DNA of 64,000 nt from Phenylobacterium sp. (lineage in GTDB: Bacteria > Pseudomonadota > Alphaproteobacteria > Caulobacterales > Caulobacteraceae), in NCBI RefSeq assembly GCF_030681155.1, contig NZ_JAUXXE010000030.1:1-64000 (forward strand). The letters run 5' to 3'. The translations under genes and the position numbers were made by a program. Numbering within the stretch: position 1 is the first letter of the stretch; every line of letters starts with the position of its first letter. The notes beneath the pieces were generated by a model. It saw only the letters and a program-made list of their open reading frames with translations. It was not told the origin of the DNA and made no database searches. This document shows positions 35,206 to 45,846 of this stretch, piece after piece.

Positions 35206-36186
35206 GTGCTTTTGGAAGTCCGTCACGTCACCCAGTACCACTACGCTGAAACCGTCCGCGAGAGCGTGATGGAGGTGTGGATGCAGCCCCAGAAGGGGAT
35301 CCGGCAGCGGCTGGTTTCCTTCGAGCTGGAGCTCGATCCGGCCGCGCAGCTGTTTTCCTACGCAGATCCGTTCGGCAACGCCGTCTACCACTTCGACGTG
35401 CCCCAGCCGCACGACCGGCTGAACATCGTCGCCCGTTCGGCGGTCGAGACCCAGGCGCCCCCGCCCCTGCCCGACGCCTTAGACCAGGGAGAATGGGACC
35501 GGCTGCGCAGCGATTTCGTGCGCGGAGAGAACTTCGACTTCCTCACCCACCACGGCTTCGCCATCGAGACTCCGGCCCTGCGCGCATACGTAGCCCAGCA
35601 CGAGCTCGACGAACTGCGCCGGCGCGATCCGCTGACCGCCGTCCGGCGCCTGTCGGAGACCATCTATGCTTCATTCGCCTATGAGGCGGGCGTGACGCAT
35701 GCTGACAGCCCGATCGACCAGGCGCTGGAGGCCGGGCGCGGGGTCTGCCAGGACTTCGCCCACATCATGATCGCCATTTGCCGATCGTGGGGCATCCCGG
35801 CGCGCTACGTCTCGGGCTACCTGTTCACCGACCGTCAGGCCGGGGACCGTTCGGACCCCGACGCCACCCATGCCTGGGTAGAGGTGTTCCTGCCCTCGAC
35901 CCGCTGGATCGGGCTCGACCCGACGAACAATGTCGAGGCCGGCGAACGCCACATCGCCGCAGCCGTGGGGCGCGACTACAACGACGTCCCGCCATCGCGC
36001 GGTGTCTACAAAGGCGAGGCCGAAAGCCAACTGGCTGTCGGCGTCTCGGTCCGACGGGCGCGGGCGGCGCTGACCGAGCCGGAGTTCATTCGCATCGCCC
36101 AGCCGTCATTCTCGCGCACCGGCCGCCGCAGAGGCCCCGCAGGCGGGATCGCATACGACCAGCAGCAGCAACAACAGCAGCAGTAG
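35206..36186 (+). CDS. Transglutaminase-like cysteine protease family protein with C-terminal poly-Q tail
   Basis: GRGVCQDFAHIMIAICRSWGIPARYVSGYL (Cys) and ATHAWVEVFLPSTRWIGLDPTNN (His, Asp); GTG start; ends DQQQQQQQQ. Confidence 0.92.
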   Translation: MLLEVRHVTQYHYAETVRESVMEVWMQPQKGIRQRLVSFELELDPAAQLFSYADPFGNAVYHFDVPQPHDRLNIVARSAVETQAPPPLPDALDQGEWDRLRSDFVRGENFDFLTHHGFAIETPALRAYVAQHELDELRRRDPLTAVRRLSETIYASFAYEAGVTHADSPIDQALEAGRGVCQDFAHIMIAICRSWGIPARYVSGYLFTDRQAGDRSDPDATHAWVEVFLPSTRWIGLDPTNNVEAGERHIAAAVGRDYNDVPPSRGVYKGEAESQLAVGVSVRRARAALTEPEFIRIAQPSFSRTGRRRGPAGGIAYDQQQQQQQQ

Positions 36187-36189
36187 GTC

Positions 36190-37224
36190 TCAGGCGCTGA
36201 AAACATAGGAGCGGTCGGCTGCGAGGCTCAGCTTCGCGCCGGGTTGCAGGTCCCCGGCATTCTGGCGTGCGAAGGCCGCTTCGATCCGCTGGCCGCTGGC
36301 TGTCGCGCCATCCACCCGCACGACCGCGCCTTGCGGGGCGATGCGCTCGGTCACGATGCTCAGGTTCGCTTGATCCGCGGGAGCCAATACCAGCTCATGG
36401 GGACGGACAAAGGCTACAGCCGCGCCATCAGCGACGCCGGGCGCTGGCAAGGCGATGTCGGCCGATTGAAAACGTCCGCCCTTCACCGCGCCCTCGAAGC
36501 GGTTGGCTTCGCCGACGAAACCACAGACGAAGGCCCCGGCTGGGTTGTCGTGAACCTCATGGGGTGCGCCGACCTGTTCGATCGCGCCCTTGTTCAGGAT
36601 CGCCACCCGATCGGCCAGTTCCAGGGCCTCTTCCTGGTCGTGGGTGACGAAGATGGTGGTGACGCCCGTAGCGTCGTGGATCCGGCGCAACTCCTTGCGC
36701 AGCGACTTGCGCACCGTGGCGTCGAGCGCGCCGAAAGGCTCGTCAAGCAGCAGCACGCTGGGGTTCACCGCCAGGGCCCGCGCAAGGGCCACCCGCTGGC
36801 GCTGCCCGCCCGAAAGCTGGGCCGGATAACGTTTGCCGAGCTCCCCCAATTCGACAAGCTTCAGCAGCTCATCGACGCGCGCGGTGATCTCGCTCTTTGA
36901 CGGCTTGGCCTGGCCCTTGCGGACATCCAGACCGAAAGCCACGTTCTTGGCCACAGTCATGTGGCGGAACAACGCATACTGCTGGAAGACGAAACCGACC
37001 CGACGCGCAGCGGCGCTGGTGAAGGTCATGTCCTGGTCGCCGTAGAGGATCTGGCCCTTCTCCGGGAACTCAAGGCCGGCAATGACCCGCAGGAGCGTAG
37101 TCTTGCCCGAGCCCGACGGCCCCAGCAGCGCCAGAAGCTCGCCATCTGCGATCTCAAGGCTCACGCCATTGAGCGCCGGAAAGCGGCCAAAGGTTTTCTC
37201 CACCGAGCGGATGGAAATGGTCAT
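36190..37224 (-). CDS. cysA: Sulfate/thiosulfate ABC transporter ATP-binding protein
   Basis: [39 protein letters not shown]; followed upstream by CysW and CysT. Confidence 0.93.
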   Translation of the reverse strand: MTISIRSVEKTFGRFPALNGVSLEIADGELLALLGPSGSGKTTLLRVIAGLEFPEKGQILYGDQDMTFTSAAARRVGFVFQQYALFRHMTVAKNVAFGLDVRKGQAKPSKSEITARVDELLKLVELGELGKRYPAQLSGGQRQRVALARALAVNPSVLLLDEPFGALDATVRKSLRKELRRIHDATGVTTIFVTHDQEEALELADRVAILNKGAIEQVGAPHEVHDNPAGAFVCGFVGEANRFEGAVKGGRFQSADIALPAPGVADGAAVAFVRPHELVLAPADQANLSIVTERIAPQGAVVRVDGATASGQRIEAAFARQNAGDLQPGAKLSLAADRSYVFSA

Positions 37225-37240
37225 GCAATACGTCTCTCGG

Positions 37241-38083
37241 TCAGTGGCGGCCGGGCCGCGACTGCGGCTGGACGAGTTCAAGCAGGGCCTTCAGCACCAG
37301 GGTGACAATGGCCAATAGGCACAACAGAGCAGCGACGGCGAAAGCGCCGACGAAGTCATACTCGTTGTAGAGGATCTCCACATGCAGCGGCATGGTGTTG
37401 GTCAGGCCGCGGATGTGACCCGACACGACCGACACCGCGCCGAACTCGCCCATGGCCCGGGCGTTGCACAGCAGCACGCCGTACAGCAGGCCCCAGCGAA
37501 CGTTGGGCGCGGTCACGCTCCAGAAGGTACGCAGGCCCGAGGCGCCCATCGAAACGGCGGCCTCCTCCTCGTCCACCCCTTGCTCCTGCATCAACGGGAT
37601 TAGCTCGCGGGCTACGAACGGGAAGGTCACGAAGATGGTCGCCAGCACGATGCCGGGAACCGCGAAGATGATCTTGATGTCGTGATCCAGAAGCCACGGA
37701 CCGAACCAGCCCTGGGCGCCGAACACCAGCACATAGATCAAGCCCGCGACCACCGGCGACACCGAGAACGGCAAGTCGATCAGGGTGATCAGGAACGGCT
37801 TGAGCGGAAACTCGTACTTGGCGATCGCCCAGGAGGCGCAGAGCCCGAACGCCACGTTGAACGGTACGGTGATCGCGGCGGTGATCAGGGTCAGCTTGAT
37901 CGACGCGCGCGCGTCCTCGTTCTGGATCGCCTCTAGGGCGGCAGGCAGCCCCTTGCGGGTCGCCTCGAAGAACACAGTGATCAACGGCAGGATCAGGACG
38001 GAGACCAGGAACAGTCCGACCAGCGTCAGGATGACGACCTTGGCCCAGACAGGATCCTCGGTGGGATGGCGCATGCGGCTCAT
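37241..38083 (-). CDS. cysW: Sulfate ABC transporter permease CysW
   Basis: [67 protein letters not shown]. Confidence 0.95.
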   Translation of the reverse strand: MSRMRHPTEDPVWAKVVILTLVGLFLVSVLILPLITVFFEATRKGLPAALEAIQNEDARASIKLTLITAAITVPFNVAFGLCASWAIAKYEFPLKPFLITLIDLPFSVSPVVAGLIYVLVFGAQGWFGPWLLDHDIKIIFAVPGIVLATIFVTFPFVARELIPLMQEQGVDEEEAAVSMGASGLRTFWSVTAPNVRWGLLYGVLLCNARAMGEFGAVSVVSGHIRGLTNTMPLHVEILYNEYDFVGAFAVAALLCLLAIVTLVLKALLELVQPQSRPGRH

Positions 38084-38946
38084 TGGCCAAGCCTCCGCGC
38101 CCAGGCCTGGATGGCGTTGATGACAAACAGCATCAGGAACGAGACCGCCAGCATGACCACCGCGATAGTCGCTGCGCCAGCGTAGTCATACTGCTCCAGT
38201 TCGATGGTGATCAGCAGCGGAGCGATCTCCGACTTGTAGGGCATGTTGCCAGCGATGAAGATCACCGAGCCGTATTCACCGACAGCGCGCGCGAAGGCCA
38301 AGGCGATCCCGGTCAGCCAGGCCGGGCCCAGCGCCGGCAGGATCACTCTAAGGATGGTGTCGAAGCGGTTGGCGCCCAAGCTGGCGGCGGCCTCTTCCAC
38401 GTCGGCGGCCAGGTCGCGCATCACCGGCTCCAGCGTGCGCACCACAAACGGCAAGCCGATGAAGGTCAGGGCGATCACAACGCCCAGCGGCGTGTAGGCG
38501 ATCTTGATCCCGGCCGGCGCGAACAGCGCCCCGATCCAGCCGTTGGGCGCATAGAGCGTGGCCAGCGCGATACCGGCCACCGCGGTCGGAAGAGCGAACG
38601 GCAGGTCGATGATGCCATTGACCAGGCTCTTGAAGGGAAACTGATAGCGAATGAGCGCCCAGGCGGTCAGCACGCCGAAGACGCCGTTGATAATCGCGGC
38701 GATAAAGGCCGCGCCGAACGACAAGCGATAGGCGGTCAGGGCGCGCTCGTTGAAAGCCGCCTGCAGGAATTCCGGGAAGGTCTGCTCGGAAGCCTTGAGC
38801 GCCACCGCGCTCAGCGGGATCAGTACGATCAGCGACAGGATGGTCAGCGTCACGCCCATGGTGAGCGCAAAGCCGGGGATGGCCGAACGGCGTCGGATCA
38901 TCGGCCGGCGCGACGCGACGATCTGAGAGGTTTCGGTCGCGGTCAT
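38080..38946 (-). CDS. cysT: Sulfate ABC transporter permease CysT/CysU
   Basis: [67 protein letters not shown]. Confidence 0.95.
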   Translation of the reverse strand: MTATETSQIVASRRPMIRRRSAIPGFALTMGVTLTILSLIVLIPLSAVALKASEQTFPEFLQAAFNERALTAYRLSFGAAFIAAIINGVFGVLTAWALIRYQFPFKSLVNGIIDLPFALPTAVAGIALATLYAPNGWIGALFAPAGIKIAYTPLGVVIALTFIGLPFVVRTLEPVMRDLAADVEEAAASLGANRFDTILRVILPALGPAWLTGIALAFARAVGEYGSVIFIAGNMPYKSEIAPLLITIELEQYDYAGAATIAVVMLAVSFLMLFVINAIQAWARRLGQ

Positions 38947-39255
38947 TCAGCGGCCCCGGTTCAAACGCATAAACGCCGAGGCGCTCGTATAGCTGCGCCT
39001 CTGCTCAGCCCATGGCTAATTCCCACTGATCCCATCGACAATATAGTTTTTCTGAGAGCGAAATAGGAAAGCCTAGGCTGGACTGGTTTCAGGCATGGGC
39101 GGTGGACAGCGAACGGGCTTCTACGCGCGCCGCATCAGGAAAATCCCTCAGTCACCACCGTATATGACCCGAGCCAGCATTCACTCGCGAGGTCCTATAG
39201 CCGACGAGCGTCATTGTGGCCGTCCTGGCCCTGACCCTAGCCGAGGAGGCTACTC

Positions 39256-40260
39256 ATGACTGAAGATTGGTCCCAGGATGTCAGAAAATACGTCCCTGAC
39301 GCCGACGAAGGCGTCATCGCCGCCATCGTGCGCCACTGCGGCATCGCCCTGCAGAACCGCGATTCATCGCTCGTCTCGTTCGCCGACCAAACCGAACTGG
39401 ACCGGGTGCGCGAGAACTACCTGAAAAAGAAGCTGGGCCTCAGCGCCCCGGATTCCGAGCTCGACGCCAGCATCGCGGCCGTGGGCGAGCGGATGAAGGC
39501 CGACCGCACCAAGAACCGGGTCACGGTCTATTACCTGCTGGCCGAACATTTCAGAAAATTGTCGGTGTTCGGTGGGCGTGACACGATCCCCGCCGCGCCG
39601 GTCGCCGCATCAGCCGCAGCGCTAGGCGTCGCCGCCTCGACTGTCGCCAGCATGTCAGATCGCCAGCCCGAGAGGGATGTCGCCGCGGCCAAGCCAGCCG
39701 CCCAGGCCCACAGCGCCCGGCCAGCCGCAGCGGCCGCCGCGCCCGCAGCAGGCGGCTTGATGCGTTGGCTCCCCTGGCTGATCCTTGGCCTGGCGGTGCT
39801 CGGGCTCGTTTGGTGGATGCTCGCCGGCCGGCAGCCCGCCGCGCCGGTCGTACAGACAGCGCCCCCTGCCCCAGTCGTCGCGAGCGAGGCGCCCCCAGCG
39901 CCTACAACCGCGCCCGCCACCACAGTCGTCGCCCCGGTCGCCGGGTTCCCGGCAAAGGTCTTCTTCGCAAACGACTCGGCGGCGATCCCAGCCGATGGAG
40001 GACAAGTGATCGAAGCCGCGGCGGCGTCTCTCAAGGGCGACGGCGGCAAGGCGTCCATTACCGCCTATACCGACCGCACCGGTGACCTGGCCCACAACCA
40101 GGAACTCGCAAAGAACCGCGCGGTCGCCGTACGCGACGCCCTCGTCACCGCTGGCGTGCCCACGGCGAACATCGAAATGCGCCCACCGGCCATGGTCGAG
40201 GCCGGCGCCGCCAACACGATGGACGCCGACGCCCGTCGCGTTGAGATCAACCGCCTCTAG
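39256..40260 (+). CDS. DUF2853-OmpA fusion protein
   Basis: N-terminal DUF2853-like (DWSQDVRKYVPDADEGVIAAIVRHCGIALQNRDSSLVSFAD...KADRTKNRVTVYYLLAEHFRKLSVFGG), Ala/Pro linker, TM, C-terminal OmpA-like. Confidence 0.85.
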   Translation: MTEDWSQDVRKYVPDADEGVIAAIVRHCGIALQNRDSSLVSFADQTELDRVRENYLKKKLGLSAPDSELDASIAAVGERMKADRTKNRVTVYYLLAEHFRKLSVFGGRDTIPAAPVAASAAALGVAASTVASMSDRQPERDVAAAKPAAQAHSARPAAAAAAPAAGGLMRWLPWLILGLAVLGLVWWMLAGRQPAAPVVQTAPPAPVVASEAPPAPTTAPATTVVAPVAGFPAKVFFANDSAAIPADGGQVIEAAAASLKGDGGKASITAYTDRTGDLAHNQELAKNRAVAVRDALVTAGVPTANIEMRPPAMVEAGAANTMDADARRVEINRL

Positions 40261-40275
40261 ATCTCCAGGACCTAA

Positions 40276-40307
40276 GGCCCGCTCCGCGCCGGGGCGGGCC
40301 GCTTCTT
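40276..40307 (+). terminator. Rho-independent-like terminator after the DUF2853-OmpA gene
   Basis: GGCCCGCTCC-gcgcc-GGGGCGGGCC followed by GCTTCTT. Confidence 0.6.
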
Positions 40308-40471
40308 ACCGACGCCGGGCCGAATCCGCCCAGCCTATCGTGAGCGACTCCCCAAGTGAGGTGATGGGGCCGTTGCAAAAGCCAAAAAGAGCGCGTTCAC
40401 CGCCAAACTGCGGGAGCACTTTTGATAAACACCCTGAAAAGCCCAGCGAAATCAACGCTGAGAAGACAGGA

Positions 40472-40546
40472 TGGTAGGCCGGGTGAGTTTCGAACTCACG
40501 ACCATTCGATTAAAAGTCGAATGCTCTACCACTGAGCTACCGGCCC
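40472..40546 (-). tRNA. tRNA-Lys(TTT)
   Basis: Reverse complement GGGCCGGTAGCTCAGTGGTAGAGCATTCGACTTTTAATCGAATGGTCGTGAGTTCGAAACTCACCCGGCCTACCA; cloverleaf with CTTTTAA anticodon loop and encoded CCA. Confidence 0.95.
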
Positions 40547-40665
40547 CCAGCACGACGCGATCAACGCGCCCTGCGAAGCGGCGCGGACCATATGCGGGCG
40601 CCTTCACCGGGGCAAGTGCGCGTGTCAGCTTTCCTTCATCGAGTGACTCCGCGTACCTTCGCCTT

Positions 40666-41250
40666 ATGCATAAAGTCATCTACCCGTTGCCGCTGCTTTT
40701 CCTGCTGTCAGCCTGCCTCACAAGCCCCGCCGACGGATCGTCGAAGGTACAAACAACGTCCGAAGCCAAGCGCGAAAGCATCACCGGCGCGGTCGCCTCT
40801 CCCCTGCGGGACGTCAATGTCTTGCGCACAAAGATCCCGCCAATCCTGCTTGAGGCCATGGCCGATCCCTACCAACGGCCGAATCCAGCCACATGCGCCG
40901 GAATAGCAGCCGCCATCGTTCCGCTGAACGAGGCGCTGGGCGCGGACCTCGATCATCCGTCTGAGGACGAGCAGGACATGATGGACAAGGGCAAGGGCGC
41001 GGCGCTGGGCGCGGTAGCCGGCCTCGCCTCCAGCGTAATCCCGTTCCGCAGTTGGGTGCGGCAGCTCAGCGGAGCCGAGCGCCACGACAGCCTAGTGACC
41101 GACGCCGTCCTGGCTGGCGCTGTGCGCCGGGCCTACATGAAGGGTCTAGGCGAGGCGAAGAGCTGCCGGCCGCCGGCGACGGCCTCGCACGTTCGTACGG
41201 GTCCCGACAATCTGGTCCCGACTCAGGGCCCCCGCTACCCGGTGCGCTGA
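40666..41250 (+). CDS. Hypothetical lipoprotein
   Basis: [21 protein letters not shown] lipobox; the ORF-track version starting at 40471 runs through the tRNA and is too long. Confidence 0.7.
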   Translation: MHKVIYPLPLLFLLSACLTSPADGSSKVQTTSEAKRESITGAVASPLRDVNVLRTKIPPILLEAMADPYQRPNPATCAGIAAAIVPLNEALGADLDHPSEDEQDMMDKGKGAALGAVAGLASSVIPFRSWVRQLSGAERHDSLVTDAVLAGAVRRAYMKGLGEAKSCRPPATASHVRTGPDNLVPTQGPRYPVR

Positions 41251-42350
41251 CGGGCCTTGAAGTCCCGCCGAAACTGCTCGAACCGGCCCTCGGCGATCGC
41301 TGCACGCATCGCCGAGGTCAGGGCCTGGAAGTGCGCGATGTTGTGCCAGGACAACAGCACCTGCCCGAGGATCTCCTCGGACTTCACCAGATGGTGGAGG
41401 TAGGCCTTCGAATAATAGGATGAGGCCGGGCAATCGCTGGTCTCGTCCAATGGACTGTCGTCCTCGGCGAAGCGGGCGTTCTTGAGATTGACTGAGCCCT
41501 CCCAGGTCCAGGCCTGGCCATGGCGGCCCGATCTCGTCGGCAGCACGCAGTCGAACATGTCGATGCCCCGAGCCACCGCCTCGACCAGATCGATCGGCTT
41601 GCCGACCCCCATCAGATAGCGCGGTCGGTCGGAGGGCAGCATGGCGGGCGCGTAGTCCAACACCTCGCACATCGCTGCGTGCCCCTCGCCGACAGCCAGG
41701 CCGCCGAGGGCATAGCCGTCGTAGCCGGTTTCGATCAGCCGGTCGGCCGACTCGCGGCGCAGGTGTTCGAAGGTCGAGCCCTGCTGAATGCCGAACAGGG
41801 CCTGGCCTTCGCGCTCGCCGAACGCGGCCTTGGAGCGCGCGCCCCAACGGGCCGACAGCCTCATGGCCTCACTGGCGCGCTTTTCCTCCGCGGGCCAAGC
41901 AACGCACTCGTCCAACTGCATGATGATGTCGGAGCCGAGCAGATCGGCCTGGATCTGGATCGAGCGTTCCGGCGTCATGATGTGGCGCGAGCCGTCGATA
42001 TGGCTCTGGAAGGCCACCGCCTCTTCCGTGACCTTGGCGATCTTCGACAGCGACATCACCTGGAAGCCGCCGGAATCGGTCAGGATCGGGCGATCCCAGC
42101 GCATGAAGCGATGTAGTCCGCCCAGCCGTGCGATCCGCTCGGCGGTGGGGCGCAACATCAGGTGATAGGTGTTGCCCAGGATGATGTCGGCGCCGGTCTG
42201 GGCGACTTGATCGACGGTCAGCGCCTTAACCGTCGCCGCCGTGCCCTCCGGCATGAAGGCGGGCGTGCGGATATCGCCGCGCGGGGTCTTCAGAACGCCG
42301 GTGCGCGCGCCGCCTTCAGTCGCGGAAATCTCGAACGGAAATGCGGCCAC
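41235..42350 (-). CDS. tgt: tRNA-guanine transglycosylase
   Basis: [55 protein letters not shown]. Confidence 0.97.
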   Translation of the reverse strand: MAAFPFEISATEGGARTGVLKTPRGDIRTPAFMPEGTAATVKALTVDQVAQTGADIILGNTYHLMLRPTAERIARLGGLHRFMRWDRPILTDSGGFQVMSLSKIAKVTEEAVAFQSHIDGSRHIMTPERSIQIQADLLGSDIIMQLDECVAWPAEEKRASEAMRLSARWGARSKAAFGEREGQALFGIQQGSTFEHLRRESADRLIETGYDGYALGGLAVGEGHAAMCEVLDYAPAMLPSDRPRYLMGVGKPIDLVEAVARGIDMFDCVLPTRSGRHGQAWTWEGSVNLKNARFAEDDSPLDETSDCPASSYYSKAYLHHLVKSEEILGQVLLSWHNIAHFQALTSAMRAAIAEGRFEQFRRDFKARQRTG

Positions 42351-43423
42351 TAGGCCCTCCAGAGCAGGCTGGCGTCGCCATAGGAATAGAAGCGGTAGCC
42401 GTCGGTGATCGCATGGGCGTAGGCGCCGCGCATGGTCTCGTAGCCCGCGAAGGCCGAGACCAGCATGAACAGGGTCGACTTCGGCAGATGGAAGTTGGTC
42501 ATCAACCCGTCGGCGGCCCGGAACCGGTAGCCAGGCGTGATGAAGATCGCCGTTTCCTGCGCGAAGGGACGAACAACCCCATCCTCGCCGGTGGCGCTCT
42601 CGACCAATCGCAGCGAGGTGGTGCCAACACAGATGATGCGTCCTCCGGCGGCCTTAGCGGCGTTCAACGCCGCCGCCGTCTGAGCGTCGACCTCGCCATA
42701 CTCGGCATGCATCCGGTGTTCGGACAGGTTCTCGGTCTTCACCGGCAAGAAGGTGCCGGCCCCGACATGCAGGGTCACGAAGTGCAGGGTCACGCCCATG
42801 GCCTGCAGCCGCGCCAATAGTTCGGGCGTGAAGTGCAGGCCGGCGGTCGGCGCGGCGACCGAGCCCTCCTCGTCTGCATAGACCGTCTGGTAGTCGGCGC
42901 GGTCCTGGGCGTCTTCGCCCCGCTTGGCGGCGATGTAGGGCGGCAGCGGCATGGCGCCGCGCTCGGCGATGGTGGCGTCGAGATCCGGGCCCGACAGGTC
43001 GAAGCTCAGCGTCACCTCGCCGCCCTCGCCCTTCTCGACCACGGTGGCGTCCAGCGCGCCGAGGAAGCAGGCGCGGTCCTCCATCGCCCCGAAGTGGATC
43101 CGATCACCGGGCGCCAGCTTCTTTCCAGGCCGCATGAAAGCGGACCACTTGGATGGCGAGAGACGTTTGTGGAGAGTGGCTTCCACGGCGATGTCGGAGC
43201 CCTCCCGAACCCGGCGGCCCTTCAGGCGCGCCGGAATCACTCGGGTGTCGTTGAGCACCAGGACGTCGCCAGCTCGCAATTGGCTCGGCAGATCGGCGAC
43301 GGTGAGGTCGGCGAGCGCCTGCCCGGGACGCACCAACAGCAGCCGCGCGGCGTCGCGCGGGCTGACCGGCCGAAGGGCGATGCGGTCCTCGGGAAGTTCG
43401 AAGTCGAAATCAGCAAGTTGCAT
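42350..43423 (-). CDS. queA: S-adenosylmethionine:tRNA ribosyltransferase-isomerase
   Basis: [68 protein letters not shown]. Confidence 0.97.
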   Translation of the reverse strand: MQLADFDFELPEDRIALRPVSPRDAARLLLVRPGQALADLTVADLPSQLRAGDVLVLNDTRVIPARLKGRRVREGSDIAVEATLHKRLSPSKWSAFMRPGKKLAPGDRIHFGAMEDRACFLGALDATVVEKGEGGEVTLSFDLSGPDLDATIAERGAMPLPPYIAAKRGEDAQDRADYQTVYADEEGSVAAPTAGLHFTPELLARLQAMGVTLHFVTLHVGAGTFLPVKTENLSEHRMHAEYGEVDAQTAAALNAAKAAGGRIICVGTTSLRLVESATGEDGVVRPFAQETAIFITPGYRFRAADGLMTNFHLPKSTLFMLVSAFAGYETMRGAYAHAITDGYRFYSYGDASLLWRA

Positions 43424-43471
43424 GGGCGCGTTTGAAGCGCACGGGCGGGCTCACCCGTCAAGCATCGCGGC

Positions 43472-44431
43472 ATGTTAGATTTGGCCATGCGCTCGGTTCG
43501 ATTCGTCTTTCGCGGCCTGGCGCTGCTGCTGGGAGCCCTTAGCGCCACGGGCGCAATCCTCGCGCACGGTGGCCGGTTCAGCGGCCACCTCGACGTCCTG
43601 ACACACTTTGCGCTGATCTATCTGGCCGCCGCGGCCGTGGTGCTGATCGGCGCAATGACCGCAGCGCCCGGCCGAGCCAGACTGGCCATGGCGCTGCTGG
43701 GCGGTGTCGCGGCCGCCGCCAGCCTGGCCTTGATACTCCCGGAGTTGATGCGCCCTTCGCCGCCTCACGCGGCCGCGACCGCCGCGGGCCAGATCAAGGT
43801 CATTCAATTCAATGTCAGTCGGCGCGATGCACGCCTGGAAGAGCGGGCGCGCTGGATCGCGCAACAGGATCCGGACTTCCTAATTCTCGAGGAATCCACG
43901 CCAGCCATGCGGGCCGCCGTCCTCGCCCACCTACCGCGCCACATGTCCTGCGGCATGACCTGCGAGACGGTGATCTTCACCCGCACGGCCCCGGAGAAAA
44001 CCGACCGTCCGCGCCGTGGCCGCTATGGCCTCGGGCCCGCGATCGCCATCGTCCACATGGCCCCCGAAGATGGTGGATATATCCTTGTCGGCACGCACTA
44101 CACTTGGCCCACCCACGTGCGAAACCATCGCGAAAACACCGCCCGCATGCTGCAGCTCATCGATCCCCTGCCTAAGGGGCGAATGATCGTCACCGGCGAT
44201 TTCAATTCGACGCCCTGGTCGTTCGCCAGGGCTCGGGAGGACGCCCGCAACGGCCTGGAACGGCGGACGCGGGCGATGCCCTCCTGGCCGACGACCTTCG
44301 GCGTGCCGTTCCTGCCCATCGACCACGTCTATGCCGGGACTGAGCTGCGGACCGTCAAGGTGGAACGAGGCCCCAATCTCGGCTCGGACCACTACCCAAT
44401 CCTCGCGGTCCTTGCGCTGGCTTCTGACTAG
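43472..44431 (+). CDS. Membrane-anchored endonuclease/exonuclease/phosphatase (EEP) family protein, copy 1
   Basis: N-terminal TM helices then KVIQFNVSRRD...VTGDFNSTPWSFARAREDARNGLERRTR...IDHVYAG...GSDHYPILA. Confidence 0.88.
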   Translation: MLDLAMRSVRFVFRGLALLLGALSATGAILAHGGRFSGHLDVLTHFALIYLAAAAVVLIGAMTAAPGRARLAMALLGGVAAAASLALILPELMRPSPPHAAATAAGQIKVIQFNVSRRDARLEERARWIAQQDPDFLILEESTPAMRAAVLAHLPRHMSCGMTCETVIFTRTAPEKTDRPRRGRYGLGPAIAIVHMAPEDGGYILVGTHYTWPTHVRNHRENTARMLQLIDPLPKGRMIVTGDFNSTPWSFARAREDARNGLERRTRAMPSWPTTFGVPFLPIDHVYAGTELRTVKVERGPNLGSDHYPILAVLALASD

Positions 44432-44433
44432 CC

Positions 44434-45387
44434 ATGGCGCCGCCCATCCTCACCGGCCTCATGTTGTTGATCGCGGTAGGCTGCGCCGGATGGGCTTTCG
44501 CCGCCCAGGGCGGGCGATGGAGCGCCCGGATGGATGTCCTGACCCACTTTCTGCCCGCAGTCATGATCGCCGCGGCGCTTACGGTCCTTTACGCCGCCAT
44601 AGCCGAGACGCTGCTCGCGAAGCTGGCCCTAGTAGGTTTTGGCGGCGCCGGAGCCCTCATGGCGGGATGGCTGATCGCGCCGGAATACCTTGCGCGGCGC
44701 GGCCCCGCGGCGACCGCGGGCGCTCCGGGCCAGATCAAGCTGATCCAGTTCAATGCGTGGCGTCGGAACCGCGACCTGGATGGCTCCATCGCCTGGCTGC
44801 TGGCCCAAGACGCCGATGTCATCGTCCTGCAGGAGGCCGACGCCATCGGCCCTCTCCTGCGGTTGGGCTCCGCCTACCACGCGACCACGGCCGGTTGCTC
44901 GGTGATGATCTTCTCGAAGGCCGCGCCAGTCTTGCTCGACATTCCAACGCCGAGCGACAAGCGCCTTCGGCCGCCGGCCGCAGGCGTGACCCTGCGCGAC
45001 GCTCATGGCGAATTCACCGTCGTGGGGACGCACTACGTTTGGCCGGTTTTTGGCGGGCTCCAGCAATCCCAAGGTCGAGGGCTCGCGCGGCTGCTCGCCC
45101 AATTCCCAAAAGATCGACTGATCTTGACTGGCGACTTCAACTCCACGCCGTGGTCGTTCGCCCGTCGACACGAGGACGCCCTGTTCGGCCTCGAACGCCG
45201 AACCCGGGGACTGTTCACGTGGCCGGCGTGGGATCTGCCCAAGCGCGGCGCCCGCACGCCGTTCCCGCTGCTGCCGATCGACCATGTCTATGCGGGATCC
45301 GACTGGCGAACCGTCCAGGTCGAGCGCGGACCACGGTTGGGATCTGACCACTATCCGGTCATCGTAACGCTCGCGCCCCTACCTTAA
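44434..45387 (+). CDS. Membrane-anchored EEP family protein, copy 2
   Basis: KLIQFNAWRRN...LTGDFNSTPWSFARRHEDALFGLERRTR...IDHVYAG...GSDHYPVIV; same architecture as copy 1. Confidence 0.88.
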   Translation: MAPPILTGLMLLIAVGCAGWAFAAQGGRWSARMDVLTHFLPAVMIAAALTVLYAAIAETLLAKLALVGFGGAGALMAGWLIAPEYLARRGPAATAGAPGQIKLIQFNAWRRNRDLDGSIAWLLAQDADVIVLQEADAIGPLLRLGSAYHATTAGCSVMIFSKAAPVLLDIPTPSDKRLRPPAAGVTLRDAHGEFTVVGTHYVWPVFGGLQQSQGRGLARLLAQFPKDRLILTGDFNSTPWSFARRHEDALFGLERRTRGLFTWPAWDLPKRGARTPFPLLPIDHVYAGSDWRTVQVERGPRLGSDHYPVIVTLAPLP

Positions 45388-45836
45388 AGCGGCGCGGGCC
45401 TCGCGTAGGGCCGCCTGGAGTTCGGCTCGCCGCGAGCTGAAGCGCTTTTCCACTTCGGCCTGGCGAATATCGAGCGCCTCGCGCGCCGCTTCGATGTCAG
45501 TGAGTTCCGCCTCATGGACGGAGACGGTTTCGGCCAAATCCCGCTCTAGCCTTGCGACCTTCTCCAGCGCCGCCTTGGAGGGGCCCGGCTTTGGCTTTGA
45601 CGCTTCGGGGCGCTGGCCAAGGCCGCATGAGTGTCTGCGGCCCGGCGCAAGACCTGGCCTGGCGCGGCGGTAGCAGCGGCGACAAGGTCTGGAACGTCGG
45701 TCTCGTGCGCGCCGCCGGTCTTGAACAGATCCTGGTGCGCGCCCCAAGCGGCGAGAGCCTTGGCCCTGGAACTCGCGGCGACCACATAATCGGTGAGCCC
45801 GTCGCTGGTGACAAAGACCTTCAGCCGCTGAGCCAC
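45379..45836 (-). pseudogene. Conserved small coiled-coil-type protein interrupted by a 1-nt frameshift
   Basis: N-half MAQRLKVFVTSDGLTDYVVAASSRAKALAAWGAHQDLFKTGGAHE... in one frame; C-half ASKPKPGPSKAALEKVARLERDLAETVSVHEAELTDIEAAREALDIRQAEVEKRF... in the -1 frame; junction near 45600-45615. Confidence 0.7.
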
Positions 45837-45846
45837 CCCTCGCTCC

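Noticed and set aside
40471-40665. N-terminal extension of the 259-aa ORF
   Set aside because: Runs through tRNA-Lys; the lipobox-containing start at 40666 is much better
45600-45615. Programmed -1 frameshift at the split gene
   Set aside because: No canonical X-XXY-YYZ slippery heptamer or obvious downstream pseudoknot; deletion or sequencing error is simpler
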